DNA of 64,000 bases from Collinsella tanakaei (lineage in GTDB: Bacteria; Actinomycetota; Coriobacteriia; Coriobacteriales; Coriobacteriaceae): the NCBI RefSeq assembly GCF_021531055.1, contig NZ_JADYTL010000004.1, positions 1 to 64,000 on the forward strand, read 5' to 3'. The translations under genes and the position numbers were made by a program. Position 1 is the first letter of the stretch. Every line of letters begins with the position of its first letter. Below are positions 37,338 through 46,378 of this stretch, in pieces. The notes under the pieces were generated by a model. It did not search any database, was not told where the DNA came from, and worked only from the letters and a program-made list of their open reading frames with translations.

Positions 37338-39872
37338 ATGGAGCGTGAACGGTACGAGCAGCCGACGCATATCGAGGTGCGCGGAGCCCGCGTGCACAAC
37401 CTCAAGAACATCGATGTGAGCATCCCGCTGAACCGGCTGGTGGGCATCGCCGGCGTGTCCGGCTCGGGCAAAAGCTCGCTCGCGCTCGGCACGCTCTATG
37501 CGGAAGGGTCGCGCCGCTACCTGGACGCGCTGTCCACCTACACGCGCCGACGCATCTCCCAGACCGGTCGCGCCACGGTCGACGAGGTGCTGCACGTGCC
37601 CGCCGCGCTCGCCCTGCGCCAGCGTCCGGGTATCCCCGGTGTGCATTCGACGTTCGGCACCTCCACCGAGCTACTCAACTACCTGCGTCTGCTGTTCTCG
37701 CGCCTAGGCAGCCACGTGTGCCCTAACGGCCATCACGTGCCGCCGTCCATGGATGTTGCCCTCGGGCAGATGACGACCTGTCCTGTCTGCGGCGTGCAGT
37801 TCATGGGGCCGGGCGCGGAGGACCTCGCCTTCAACAGCGGCGGCGCGTGCCCGACCTGCGGCGGCACGGGGATCGTGCGCCGCGTGGACGAGGCGAGCCT
37901 CGTGCCGGACGAGAGCATCTCCATCGACGACGGCGCGGTGCTGCCGTGGGGTTCGCTCATGTGGGATCTCATGAAGCAGGTGTGTGGCGCGATGGGCGTG
38001 CGCACGAACGTGCCGTTTTGCGAGCTCACGCCCGAGGAGCGAGACATCGTGTTCCACGGGCCGGCGGTCAAAAAGCACATCCTGTACCAGCCCAAGAAGG
38101 GTAACGACTTCGCCGAGCTGGACTTCACGTACTTCAACGCGGTCTACACGGTGGAAAACGCGCTGTCCAAGGTCAAGGACGAGAAGGGCCTGGCGCGCGT
38201 GTCGCGCTTCCTGCGCGAGGAGAGCTGCCCGGACTGCGGCGGCACGCGCCTGTCCGAGCGCGCCCGCGGCTCGCTTGTCGACGGCATGACGCTGGCGGAC
38301 GTCACCGCCATGACGCTCGACGAACTGGCGATCTGGGTGCCGACGGTGCCCTCGCTCGTTCCGGAGGACATGCGATCCATGGCGCGCGCCATCTGCGCCG
38401 AGATGGCCGAACCCATGGAGCGGCTGCAGCAGCTCGGCTTGGGATATCTGTCGCTCGACCGCGCGAGCTCGACGCTCTCGACCGGCGAGCGCCAGCGCGT
38501 GCAGCTCGCCCGTGCCGTGCGTAACCGCACCTGCGGGGTGCTCTACGTGCTGGACGAACCGTCGATCGGCCTGCATCCGTCCAACGTCGAGGGTCTGCTC
38601 GGCGTGGTGGACGACCTGCTCGCCGACGGCAACTCGGTGGTGCTCGTGGACCACGACGTGCGCGCGCTGCGCCATGCGGACCACTTGATCGAGATCGGTC
38701 CCGGTTCGGGTGCCGACGGTGGGCAGATTATCGCGCAGGGCACGGTGGCGCAGGTGGAGGCTTCGCCCGCCACGCGGATCGGGCCGTTTTTGTCGGGCGA
38801 ACGACGCGTGCGGGTGCGGGAGCGCGTCGATGCCGCCGAGGTGTTCTCCGCGGGCGCGATCGAGCTTGAGACCGGTGCGATCCATACGGTCAAGCCCCTG
38901 GAGGTGCGGATTCCGCGCGGGCGCCTCACGGCGGTCACGGGCGTATCGGGCTCCGGCAAGACCACGCTCGTGCTGGAGAGTCTGATCCCCGCGCTGCGAG
39001 CCCAGTGCCAGCAATGTCAAAAAACCCCTGGGGTTTTGTTACCGTTGCCGGAGCATGTGCGCAGGTGCGAGCCGGGCGGCATCGCGCGTGCGAACCTGAT
39101 CGACGCCACGCCGATCGGCGCGAACGTGCGCTCGACGGTCGGCACGTATTCCGGTGTCCTGGACGACCTGCGGCGTGCGTACGCCAAGCTGCCCGAGGCG
39201 CGCGAGCGCGGTCTCAAGGCGGGCGCCTTCTCGTACAACACCGGCTCGCTGCGCTGTCCGACGTGCGACGGCACGGGGCAGATCTCGCTCGATGTGCAGT
39301 TCCTGCCGGACGTCGACATCCCGTGCCCGGACTGTGGCGGCACGCGCTACGCGAAGGAGGCCGACGCCATCAAGCTCGCAGGCGACATCTCCCTGCCCGA
39401 GCTGCTGTCCTACACCGTCGACCAGGCAAGCGAGGCGCTGGCCGAGACGGGCCTGCGCACCGTCAAGGCAAAGCTCCAGGTGTTGCACGATCTGGGACTC
39501 GGTTACCTGACGCTCGGCGAGGCCACGCCGGCGCTGTCGGGCGGCGAGGCGCAACGGCTCAAGCTGGCAAGCGAGCTCACGCGCCGGCAGGACGATGCCC
39601 TGTTCGTGTTCGACGAGCCCACGATCGGTCTGCATCCGCTCGATGTCGAGGTGCTGCTGTGCGTACTGCAGCGGCTGATCGACAATGGGGCGACCGTGGT
39701 GGTGATCGAGCACGACTTGGATATGATCGTCAACGCCGACTACGTGATCGACATGGGGCCCGGCGGGGGAGAGGACGGCGGCCGCATCGTGTGCGCGGGC
39801 ACGCCCGAGCAAGTTGCCGCTTGCCCCGACAGCATCACCGGCCGCTACATCGCAGAAGAGCTGGAAAAATAG
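37338..39872 (+). CDS. UvrA-like ABC ATPase (UvrA2/drug-resistance type)
   Basis: An 844-residue excinuclease-type ABC protein, shorter than repair UvrA (about 940-970). It has two ATPase heads with Walker A GVSGSGKSSLALGTLYAEGSRR-like and GVSGSGKTTLVLESL (about residue 535), two signature regions (STLSTGERQRVQLA, PALSGGEAQRLKLA), and zinc-type CPVCG/CPTCGGTG and CPTCDGTGQ/CPDCGGTRYAKE motifs. No UvrB-binding domain is obvious. Such paralogues are linked to antibiotic or DNA-damage tolerance. Residues about 558-569 are encoded by an R2 repeat. The stop codon lies inside an R3 unit. Confidence 0.8.
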   Translation: MERERYEQPTHIEVRGARVHNLKNIDVSIPLNRLVGIAGVSGSGKSSLALGTLYAEGSRRYLDALSTYTRRRISQTGRATVDEVLHVPAALALRQRPGIPGVHSTFGTSTELLNYLRLLFSRLGSHVCPNGHHVPPSMDVALGQMTTCPVCGVQFMGPGAEDLAFNSGGACPTCGGTGIVRRVDEASLVPDESISIDDGAVLPWGSLMWDLMKQVCGAMGVRTNVPFCELTPEERDIVFHGPAVKKHILYQPKKGNDFAELDFTYFNAVYTVENALSKVKDEKGLARVSRFLREESCPDCGGTRLSERARGSLVDGMTLADVTAMTLDELAIWVPTVPSLVPEDMRSMARAICAEMAEPMERLQQLGLGYLSLDRASSTLSTGERQRVQLARAVRNRTCGVLYVLDEPSIGLHPSNVEGLLGVVDDLLADGNSVVLVDHDVRALRHADHLIEIGPGSGADGGQIIAQGTVAQVEASPATRIGPFLSGERRVRVRERVDAAEVFSAGAIELETGAIHTVKPLEVRIPRGRLTAVTGVSGSGKTTLVLESLIPALRAQCQQCQKTPGVLLPLPEHVRRCEPGGIARANLIDATPIGANVRSTVGTYSGVLDDLRRAYAKLPEARERGLKAGAFSYNTGSLRCPTCDGTGQISLDVQFLPDVDIPCPDCGGTRYAKEADAIKLAGDISLPELLSYTVDQASEALAETGLRTVKAKLQVLHDLGLGYLTLGEATPALSGGEAQRLKLASELTRRQDDALFVFDEPTIGLHPLDVEVLLCVLQRLIDNGATVVVIEHDLDMIVNADYVIDMGPGGGEDGGRIVCAGTPEQVAACPDSITGRYIAEELEK
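39011..39042. repeat. R2 unit inside the UvrA-like coding sequence
   Basis: AAAAAACCCCTGGGGTTTTG read in frame as QKTPGVLLP, between the second Walker A motif and the conserved EHVRRCEPGG segment. It is the same CCCCNGGGG palindrome seen between genes and keeps the frame. Confidence 0.65.
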
Positions 39873-39893
39873 GGACAGGCACTTTTTTCCCAC
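39863..39893. repeat. R3 unit spanning the UvrA-like stop codon
   Basis: AAAATAGGGACAGGCACTTT with following TTTCCCAC. The TAG stop of the gene is part of the repeat. Confidence 0.7.
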
Positions 39894-39989
39894 CTCGCCC
39901 GTAGAAAAACCCCGGGGGTTATTTTACACGGAGCCATGTCGCACATGGCTCCGTGCAAAATAACCCCCGGGGTTTTTCTACGGGCGAGG
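39893..39989. repeat. 97-bp palindrome (R2 pair)
   Basis: 48-bp arms around base 39941 with a single mismatch, each containing GTAGAAAAACCCCGGGGG. A further degenerate unit with CCCCCCTGGGGGG lies at 40032-40061. The 386-bp gap 39873-40258 is otherwise non-coding. Confidence 0.9.
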
Positions 39990-40090
39990 CCCCGTGCGGG
40001 AAACATGCCCTAGGCATCGAGTTGATACATCAAAATAACCCCCCTGGGGGGTCTTCTACGTTCACATCGTCGTCGTTCGGCCCACTTTAC

Positions 40091-40118
40091 TCAAAAAAGT
40101 TGACTAAAAAAGTTGAAC
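40091..40118. repeat. Tandem AAAAAAGTTGA motif, possible recombinase site
   Basis: TCAAAAAAGTTGAC followed by TAAAAAAGTTGAAC, 140 bp before the recombinase start. The motif resembles the inverted repeats at 41169-41186 and 41302-41319, so it could be a binding or crossover site for the enzyme. This is a similarity seen by eye. Confidence 0.35.
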
Positions 40119-40258
40119 AAACTGTAGTAGAGCGCAGATGCCCTTCGAGCTGAGGATGTGCGGAACTCGTTATGCTCGTTTGCGACATCGCGTTCTATAT
40201 ATGTGCGGGGCACAAGCACCGTAGCCAAGAACAGAAAGCACCCGAAAGGACCGCTCGT

Positions 40259-40888
40259 ATGAAAAGCTACGGCTATGCCCGTGTGTCGTCGCGTGACCAG
40301 AATCTCAACCGCCAGCTTGATGCGCTGCAGGCGTTTCCGCTAAGCCCCGAATCCATCTATGTCGACAAATGCACGGGGGCGACTTTCGACCGACCGCGGT
40401 ATCAGGCGCTTGTCCGCAAGATGCAGGCGGGCGACGTGCTGGTGGTCAAAAGCATCGATCGTTTGGGCCGCAACTACGCCGAGATCCTCGACCAATGGCA
40501 CAGCCTCACGCGCGATTTGGGCGTGGACGTCGTGGTGCTCGATATGCCGCTGCTCGACACGCGCGGCACGTCGACGGAGGGGCGCGACCTGACCGGCCAG
40601 TTCATCTCGGACGTCGTATTGCAGCTGCTGAGTTATATCGCGCAGGTCGAGCGCGAGAACATCCATCAGCGCCAGGCGGAAGGGATCGCGGCGGCAAAGG
40701 CACGCGGCGCCAAGTTCGGCCGCCCACGCAAGCAGCCGCCCGCGGACTGGGAGGGCATTCGCGATCGAATCGCATGCGGCGAGCTCACGCAGGTCGAGGC
40801 GGCGCGTCAGCTGGGAGTCTGCCGCAATACCTTACGGCGATGGCTCAAGGAGGACCAGACGGCCGAGCCGTCGTGCGCAAGCCGGTAG
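40259..40888 (+). CDS. Serine recombinase (resolvase/invertase family)
   Basis: A 209-residue site-specific recombinase. The catalytic domain begins YGYARVSSRDQNLNRQ (nucleophile Ser10), with VVKSIDRLGRNYAEILDQW and the helix AQVERENIHQRQAEGI. The C-terminal GAKFGRPRKQPPADW leads into a Hin-like HTH (LTQVEAARQLGVCRNTLRRWLKE). Size and architecture are those of Tn3 resolvases and Hin/Gin/Pin invertases. No transposon or integrase cargo is adjacent; the next gene is the pilus operon, so DNA inversion there is a reasonable hypothesis. GAAAGGA precedes the ATG at 40259. Confidence 0.9.
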   Translation: MKSYGYARVSSRDQNLNRQLDALQAFPLSPESIYVDKCTGATFDRPRYQALVRKMQAGDVLVVKSIDRLGRNYAEILDQWHSLTRDLGVDVVVLDMPLLDTRGTSTEGRDLTGQFISDVVLQLLSYIAQVERENIHQRQAEGIAAAKARGAKFGRPRKQPPADWEGIRDRIACGELTQVEAARQLGVCRNTLRRWLKEDQTAEPSCASR

Positions 40889-41168
40889 GGGTAGGGTGCC
40901 AGACGGTGTCCGCCGCCCACGAGGGTGCCAACTACATCTGACGCGCACGCGCCGGGTGAACTACAACACGTAAAACAGTATGGATGTATCTCGCATAAAC
41001 ACACCGAGGGGGTCTATGCAGCGCGCTGCCAAGCGACCTCCCCGCTTGTCGAGATGCGTCGACACCTCATGCATGCCGCGACACTAAATCGAAACACGCG
41101 GTGCGCAAACGGAATAACCGCAGGAAAGCCGCGCCATTCGGCCGAAACGTTCGAGGGGATTTGTAAAA

Positions 41169-41319
41169 AAAAGTAGACTTTTTTGAACTCGTCTATCGTG
41201 TGGTCCAACCCATCCGACTTCCGCATCGAACCGACGTCTCATACGGAAAATCGAGAGAATCGTCCCTTCAACTTCTCGTTCATCGAGTTTAGACCCCCGT
41301 CTCAAAAAAGTCTGCTTTT
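41169..41319. promoter_or_regulatory. Candidate invertible segment upstream of the pilus operon
   Basis: AAAAGTAGACTTTTTTGA (41169-41186) and its inverse with one mismatch (41302-41319) bound 115 bp, ending 23 bp before the first pilus gene. A serine recombinase is encoded 280 bp upstream. No convincing promoter is visible in the present orientation; on the opposite strand a TTGAAG box is present. The rest of the gap 40889-41168 holds nothing recognisable. Confidence 0.4.
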
Positions 41320-41342
41320 GCGAACGCGGGGGAAGGTTCGAT

Positions 41343-44300
41343 ATGGAACACAAACGAGCGCACGGAACCTTTGGCTCACATTGCCGTCGCGGCCTGTCCT
41401 GGCTGCGCGCCGCTGCGGTGACCGCTGCGGTGGCATGCGGCATGCTCATCGCGCCCGGTGTGGCCGAGTACGCTTGGGCGGCCGAGGGCGACGGCAGCGA
41501 CATGACGATCAACCTGCACGATTACAGCAGGGAGAACCCTGACATCAACGAGGGGCATGCTCTGAAATTCGGCAGTGTCGACGGTCAGGCTGGGGAGAAT
41601 ATCAATGCCTGGACCGGCAGCGGCGGCGGCGTATATCAGGGTATCGTTGCTAGCACGATTGGCGAAAATGGGTACCCGCGCCTTGCAGACCGATATGGTG
41701 GGGAGAGCTTGGACTATCTGTTCAAGTCGAAAACCGAGGGTGAGGCTCGGGGCGTCACGAGTTTCGACAACGTGACCGGTCTGTTCCGCTTGGATGAAGA
41801 AGGCTACTACGTCTACGATAGTAGCGAGAATTACGCGTATTACGATGAGGGCAGCAACTCGTTTGTGCGCTTGGATTACCCGCGTTACTCCGAGTATGGC
41901 GATAACGGCAGCATTGCTCCTTCGCTGCCGCAGTTCCTGCCGTTCAACAGCTTGACGAGAGATGTGAGCACGTACGATAGCAGTGGTAACCCTCTGCAGT
42001 GGCGTCGGGTCAACAGACGATATCAATGGGGTTATTTCGACAGCAACGGCCGTTGGCATCAGTCTGACCCCGCGGCAACCGGTTACGACGTCAACGATGA
42101 TGTGAACTACTCCTTTGGCATGGATTTCACCAAGACGTTCTATATGCCCAAGGACGGTCAGGTCAACGGTTCTGACATGATTTTCGACTTCACAGGCGAT
42201 GACGATGTGTGGGTCTTCATCGACGACGTGCTCGTGCTCGACCTCGGTGGCATCCATGATGCCTATAACGGTTCGATCAACTTTGCCACCGGCGAGGTGA
42301 CCGTCAACGCGACAGACAATGGTCAAGCGATCGGCACCGAAAACATCGCCAATATCTTCGAAGCTGCTGGTGAAGAGTGGGACGGATCCGACTACAGCAC
42401 GCACACCATCAAGTTCTACTACTTGGAGCGCGGCGATGGCGGTTCCAATTGCCGTATCCGCTTCAACATGCCGACTGTACCCGATGGCACGATCGAGGTA
42501 GGCAAGCAGGTCACCGATACCAACACCGCTGACTTCGTAAACGCCGAGTTCACCATGAAGGTCGAGACCGCCGATTCCGAGAACGGTTCCTGGTCGACCT
42601 ACGTCGGCGAGTACAAGCTCTTCGATTTGGACGGAAACCCGATTTATGACGAGAATGGCGTGCAAGTTACTGGGCAAACCAACGAAGACGGCACCTTTAC
42701 GCTGAAGCATGATCAGGTTGCACAGCTGACGGGAGCCGTGCAGCACGAGGGAGACGCTGAGGCCCATAAAATCCGCGCCAACACCTGGTACAAGGTGACC
42801 GAGACGGGTGCCGACGGCTATTCGAATGATTATGAGTTCGATCTCCAGAATACGGATCTTATTGATGATTCCGGAGATGAGCAGACCGATCCCAGCTTAA
42901 TCGGTAAGTCGAAGCCTGTCCGCGTGGATAGAAGTGCGCGTATGGTCGTGCGCAACAGGTTTACGGCGAAGGACAAGTATTCTTTCTCCATCCAGAAGCA
43001 CATGGAAGACAACTCGACTCCTGATGATACATTCTGCATCAAGGTGACCGATGCCGACGGTAACGCGGTGACGGGTGCACAGTATTACGTGCGCACCATC
43101 GGTGAGGGCGTGGGTGAGACCCAGGCCATGCCGGAGAGCGGCATCATCGAACTCAAAGCAAACCAGGAGATCGTCATCCTTGACGTTGCCTTGGGTGCCA
43201 CCTTCAAGGTCGAAGAGGTCAACGCAGATGGAACTCCGTTTACGAGCGATGAGTTCAAGGATCCGAAGTATGCCGTCCAGGTGGGCACAGATAAGACGGA
43301 GCCGTCAACTGAGCCTGTGACCGTGACGATCGAGCATAGCGACGGTGATCAGATCTCCTATATCGCTCACGTGATCAACGCGTACCAAGTCGTGCCCGTG
43401 ACCGCTCTTCCGGGGACGATCGGTATCACCAAGACGCTCAACGGCCTTGCGCTCGAAGCCGATATGTTCAAGTTCCAGATCGACGCTCAGGCAACCGGTA
43501 CAGGCGACAACGCGGTTTCTGCCGAGCAGGCGGCTGAGAAGGCTGGCCTGAGCGATACGACGGTCACAGTCACGAACGGCGAAGAAACTGCAAACGCGGG
43601 CGTGCAAAGCGACGCTTTCGCCTTCTTGGGTGGCATGACCTTTACCAAGGATGATGATGGCTTGGTCTACGAGTACGTGATTTCCGAGGTAGGCCTAAAC
43701 GAGAATTACAATGGCGAGCATAAGAGCGAGTCTGAGTACGACTTCGACACCACGCAGTATCGCATCCAGTTCGTCGCTGAGAAAGTTCAGGATGACGAAA
43801 GTCGCGATGTGATGCATCTCAAGGTGTATCAGGCCACGCGCGATGGATCCGAGGGCCAGTGGGGCGAAAATGCCCTGCTCGGAACCTTTGATGGATACGA
43901 TTGGATTGCGGATGGCTCTGCTGTATCGAGTCGCACCTTAATTGGCGAGTTCCTGGTCAACTTCACCAACAGCTACGAGCCGCTCGGCCTGGTCATCCAG
44001 AAGGAGGACGAATCCGGAGACCCGCTCGAGAACGCGTACTTCACGCTGTTCGTTGACAAGGATGACGATGGCACGTATGACGCCGAGACCGATACCGAGG
44101 TCGCTTCGCCCGTGTACGGCACCGCCGACATGACCGGTGACACGCTCACCAAAGACGGTTTCGCCACGAAGCTGAACGGCGATAATCCCGATCGTGCGAT
44201 CGCCTCGTTCTACGGGCTCAAGCCCGGCACGTACTTCATCGTCGAGACGAAGGCGCCTGCCGGCTATCAGCTGGCCGAGCCCGCGACGCTCGTCATCGGT

Positions 44301-44501
44301 GAGGATCGTACTTTCACGATTAATGAAACCAGTATCGAGAACGTCGAGAACGGCGTGGCTACCTACACCATCACCGATCTTGCAATCGCGGAGCTCCCCA
44401 CCACGGGGTCTTCCGGCACGCTGCTGATGTCCACCGCCGGTGTGGCGACGGTTGTCGTCGCCGGTTGCTACCTGGCGCTTCGCCTCAAGCTCAAGCGCTA
44501 G
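41343..44501 (+). CDS. LPXTG-anchored fibro-slime adhesin, probable pilus tip protein
   Basis: A 1052-residue secreted, wall-linked protein. A signal peptide (about 1-48, hydrophobic core AAAVTAAVACGMLIAPGV) is followed by a fibro-slime domain (about 257-330: FGMDFTKTFYMP..., DFTGDDDVWVFIDDVLVLDLGGIHD), then several Cna-B/SpaA-like beta domains, one with an E-box in VETKAPAGYQL, and the sorting signal LPTTG (about 1017) with hydrophobic segment and KLKR tail. First gene of the pilus operon; GGGGAAGG precedes the ATG. Large size and adhesin-type domain suggest the tip pilin; the ligand is unknown. Coding is less GC-rich than its neighbours. Confidence 0.88.
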   Translation: MEHKRAHGTFGSHCRRGLSWLRAAAVTAAVACGMLIAPGVAEYAWAAEGDGSDMTINLHDYSRENPDINEGHALKFGSVDGQAGENINAWTGSGGGVYQGIVASTIGENGYPRLADRYGGESLDYLFKSKTEGEARGVTSFDNVTGLFRLDEEGYYVYDSSENYAYYDEGSNSFVRLDYPRYSEYGDNGSIAPSLPQFLPFNSLTRDVSTYDSSGNPLQWRRVNRRYQWGYFDSNGRWHQSDPAATGYDVNDDVNYSFGMDFTKTFYMPKDGQVNGSDMIFDFTGDDDVWVFIDDVLVLDLGGIHDAYNGSINFATGEVTVNATDNGQAIGTENIANIFEAAGEEWDGSDYSTHTIKFYYLERGDGGSNCRIRFNMPTVPDGTIEVGKQVTDTNTADFVNAEFTMKVETADSENGSWSTYVGEYKLFDLDGNPIYDENGVQVTGQTNEDGTFTLKHDQVAQLTGAVQHEGDAEAHKIRANTWYKVTETGADGYSNDYEFDLQNTDLIDDSGDEQTDPSLIGKSKPVRVDRSARMVVRNRFTAKDKYSFSIQKHMEDNSTPDDTFCIKVTDADGNAVTGAQYYVRTIGEGVGETQAMPESGIIELKANQEIVILDVALGATFKVEEVNADGTPFTSDEFKDPKYAVQVGTDKTEPSTEPVTVTIEHSDGDQISYIAHVINAYQVVPVTALPGTIGITKTLNGLALEADMFKFQIDAQATGTGDNAVSAEQAAEKAGLSDTTVTVTNGEETANAGVQSDAFAFLGGMTFTKDDDGLVYEYVISEVGLNENYNGEHKSESEYDFDTTQYRIQFVAEKVQDDESRDVMHLKVYQATRDGSEGQWGENALLGTFDGYDWIADGSAVSSRTLIGEFLVNFTNSYEPLGLVIQKEDESGDPLENAYFTLFVDKDDDGTYDAETDTEVASPVYGTADMTGDTLTKDGFATKLNGDNPDRAIASFYGLKPGTYFIVETKAPAGYQLAEPATLVIGEDRTFTINETSIENVENGVATYTITDLAIAELPTTGSSGTLLMSTAGVATVVVAGCYLALRLKLKR

Positions 44502-44518
44502 CGCTGGCTATGACGTGC

Positions 44519-44787
44519 GGCCGTCCGCACTGCGACGGACGGTCCGGCCTTTCGGTATCACGACCGGTCTGCCTTTACCGGTCCTGATATAACCCGCAGC
44601 TTCCCGACCTGCTGCGGATGCGGGCACATCCGACCTGCCCGCTGCGGCGCGAGGTTCGCGCCGCCCCCGAGGGCCTATCCCGACCTGGGCCCTCGGCGCC
44701 GCGTACGCGCGGCATCCGGGCGAGCTGACCCGACCCCAGCTTGCCCGGCACGACCTTTCGCGCGCCGTACCTGCGGTGCGGCGCGCT
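44519..44787 (+). ncRNA. Tandem hairpin array between tip and major pilin genes
   Basis: Nine GC-rich hairpins in about 270 nt, all on the pilus transcript: stems at 44521-44542, 44562-44583, 44594-44617, 44620-44642, 44644-44664, 44667-44696, 44698-44713, 44716-44748 and 44760-44786. Four loops (44601-44610, 44626-44636, 44676-44686, 44728-44736) carry CCGACC in nearly the same position, and a fifth unpaired CGACC lies at 44751-44755. The first hairpin ends in CCTTTC and might terminate weakly. No open frame spans the region. Function unknown. Confidence 0.6.
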
Positions 44788-44881
44788 GGATCGTTAGCTT
44801 TCGGGTGTGTTGATCGCCCGATGGTTATAGGAACGCTTGCAAGTGAGCAGATGCTGCATACAGCGGCGAGAAGGAGGAATG

Positions 44882-46282
44882 ATGCTCATGGTTAAGACGA
44901 AGAGGAGCTTCGGGCGCCTGTTCGCAACCGGTGCTCTTGCCGGTGCAACGTTGGCCGCGCTGCCCGGCATGGCGTTTGGTGCGTCGGTGCCCGGTTCCGG
45001 AAGCGTGACGGTTAACGGCCTGACTGACGGTGACATTGTCACCGCGTACCAGGTTGCCACTGCGGATCTGGGGACCGATGGAACTGTCACGTATTCGTGG
45101 GTCGATCCTGTTGACGACGTCGACGGTATCATCAACCTGAATTCCGGTAGCGATCTGACCAATGCCATCGATCAGGAGCTTGCGAACGATATCGCGCTTG
45201 CAGCATCCGGTTTTGAGGCGGCAGGTACGTCCGGCGAGGCTTCGGACGGTACGGCTAATATCGATGGGCTTTCCGCCGGCGTGTATGTGATCAAGGTAAC
45301 GAACGACGAGGATTCCACTCGCGTTTATCAGAACATGATCCTTTCGGTCAAGCCTGTCGACTCCAACGGCAACGGTTCGTTTGACAGCGCGGATGTCTTT
45401 GACGGCGGCGAGGTGACGCTCAAGGTCTCGACCACGGATCTCGAGAAAGTCGTCAAAGAGGGCGACGCCGATTACGGCCACTACATCAATACGCTGAGCT
45501 TCGGCGATACCGCTGACTTTAAGATCACCGTGACGGTTCCTACCTATGCGGATTACGAGGGCCGTACCTTTACGGTGACCGACCAGCTTGTGGACACCTA
45601 TTTCGATCTCGGCTCCCTTACTGCCGACAGTGTGGCCATTGATGGTCTCGAGCGCACGACCGACTATAGCGTGACGTATGAGAACGGCCTGATCACGGTG
45701 ACGTTTACCCCGGCGGGCCTTGCGAAGGCTGCTGCTGCCGGAACCGTCGACATTACCTATTCCGTTAAGGTTGACGCAACCGCTGCCGCCGTCGATGCCG
45801 TTTTGAACGATGCGACCCTGACGTTCGATAAGGACTCGGTGACTGAGGACTACACCGGTACGGTCACCGACGAGGACACTGCCGATTTCTATGCCCTTCA
45901 GATCGTCAAGAAGGGCGACGACGATACGCTGCTTCCCGGTGCGGAGTTTGAAATCACCTTCCCGGATGGCTCCAAGAAGACCGTGACGTCTGGTGATAAG
46001 GGCCTCACTGACCTCGTTGCCGCGCTCGGCTCGAATGACAAGATCACCATCACGGAGACCAAGGCTCCCGCCGGCTACAAGCCTGCTGCGACTACTGAGT
46101 GGACCGTTAATGTTTCCGGAGCCAACGACGACAACGTTATCACGTTGGATATCGTGAACACCAAGGACAACACCGTTCTCCCCACGACGGGTGGAACCGG
46201 TACGGTTGCCCTGACTGCCGCCGGTGTGGTTTTGATTGCCGGCGCTGCGATGTTCATCGTTCGTTCTCGCAAGGAGAACTAA
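44882..46282 (+). CDS. Major pilin (SpaA-like, LPXTG)
   Basis: A 466-residue pilus backbone subunit. The signal peptide (KTKRSFGRLFATGALAGATLAALPGMAFGA) is followed by D1, D2-type fimbrial isopeptide domains (D2 about 200-330, VTDQLVDTYFDLGSL) and a C-terminal Cna-B domain with E-box ITETKAPAGYKP. The sorting signal is LPTTG (about 431), then a hydrophobic stretch and RSRKEN. Major pilins are polymerised by class C sortases, two of which follow. AAGGAGG lies 4 bp from the ATG at 44882 and 10 bp from that at 44888, so the start is uncertain by two residues. Confidence 0.88.
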   Translation: MLMVKTKRSFGRLFATGALAGATLAALPGMAFGASVPGSGSVTVNGLTDGDIVTAYQVATADLGTDGTVTYSWVDPVDDVDGIINLNSGSDLTNAIDQELANDIALAASGFEAAGTSGEASDGTANIDGLSAGVYVIKVTNDEDSTRVYQNMILSVKPVDSNGNGSFDSADVFDGGEVTLKVSTTDLEKVVKEGDADYGHYINTLSFGDTADFKITVTVPTYADYEGRTFTVTDQLVDTYFDLGSLTADSVAIDGLERTTDYSVTYENGLITVTFTPAGLAKAAAAGTVDITYSVKVDATAAAVDAVLNDATLTFDKDSVTEDYTGTVTDEDTADFYALQIVKKGDDDTLLPGAEFEITFPDGSKKTVTSGDKGLTDLVAALGSNDKITITETKAPAGYKPAATTEWTVNVSGANDDNVITLDIVNTKDNTVLPTTGGTGTVALTAAGVVLIAGAAMFIVRSRKEN

Positions 46283-46318
46283 TCGAACGCAGATGAGTGT
46301 ATAGCTCAGATCGGTTTT

Positions 46319-46352
46319 GCCCGGCCTTTCGTACATGAAGGGCCGGGCTTCT
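46319..46352 (+). terminator. Weak terminator between pilin and sortase genes
   Basis: GCCCGGCC (46319-46326) and GGCCGGGC (46341-46348) then TTCTT. It could reduce sortase expression relative to pilin. Confidence 0.6.
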
Positions 46353-46378
46353 TGCGATGAGAGTGGAAGGTTGGCCCG

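Noticed and set aside
40259-40888. IS607-type or transposon-borne recombinase
   Set aside because: The HTH is C-terminal (IS607 has it N-terminal) and there is no TnpB or transposon end beside it.
44562-44748. tRNA or CsrA-binding interpretation of the hairpin array
   Set aside because: No cloverleaf or CCA end can be drawn, and the loops carry CCGACC, not the GGA needed for CsrA.
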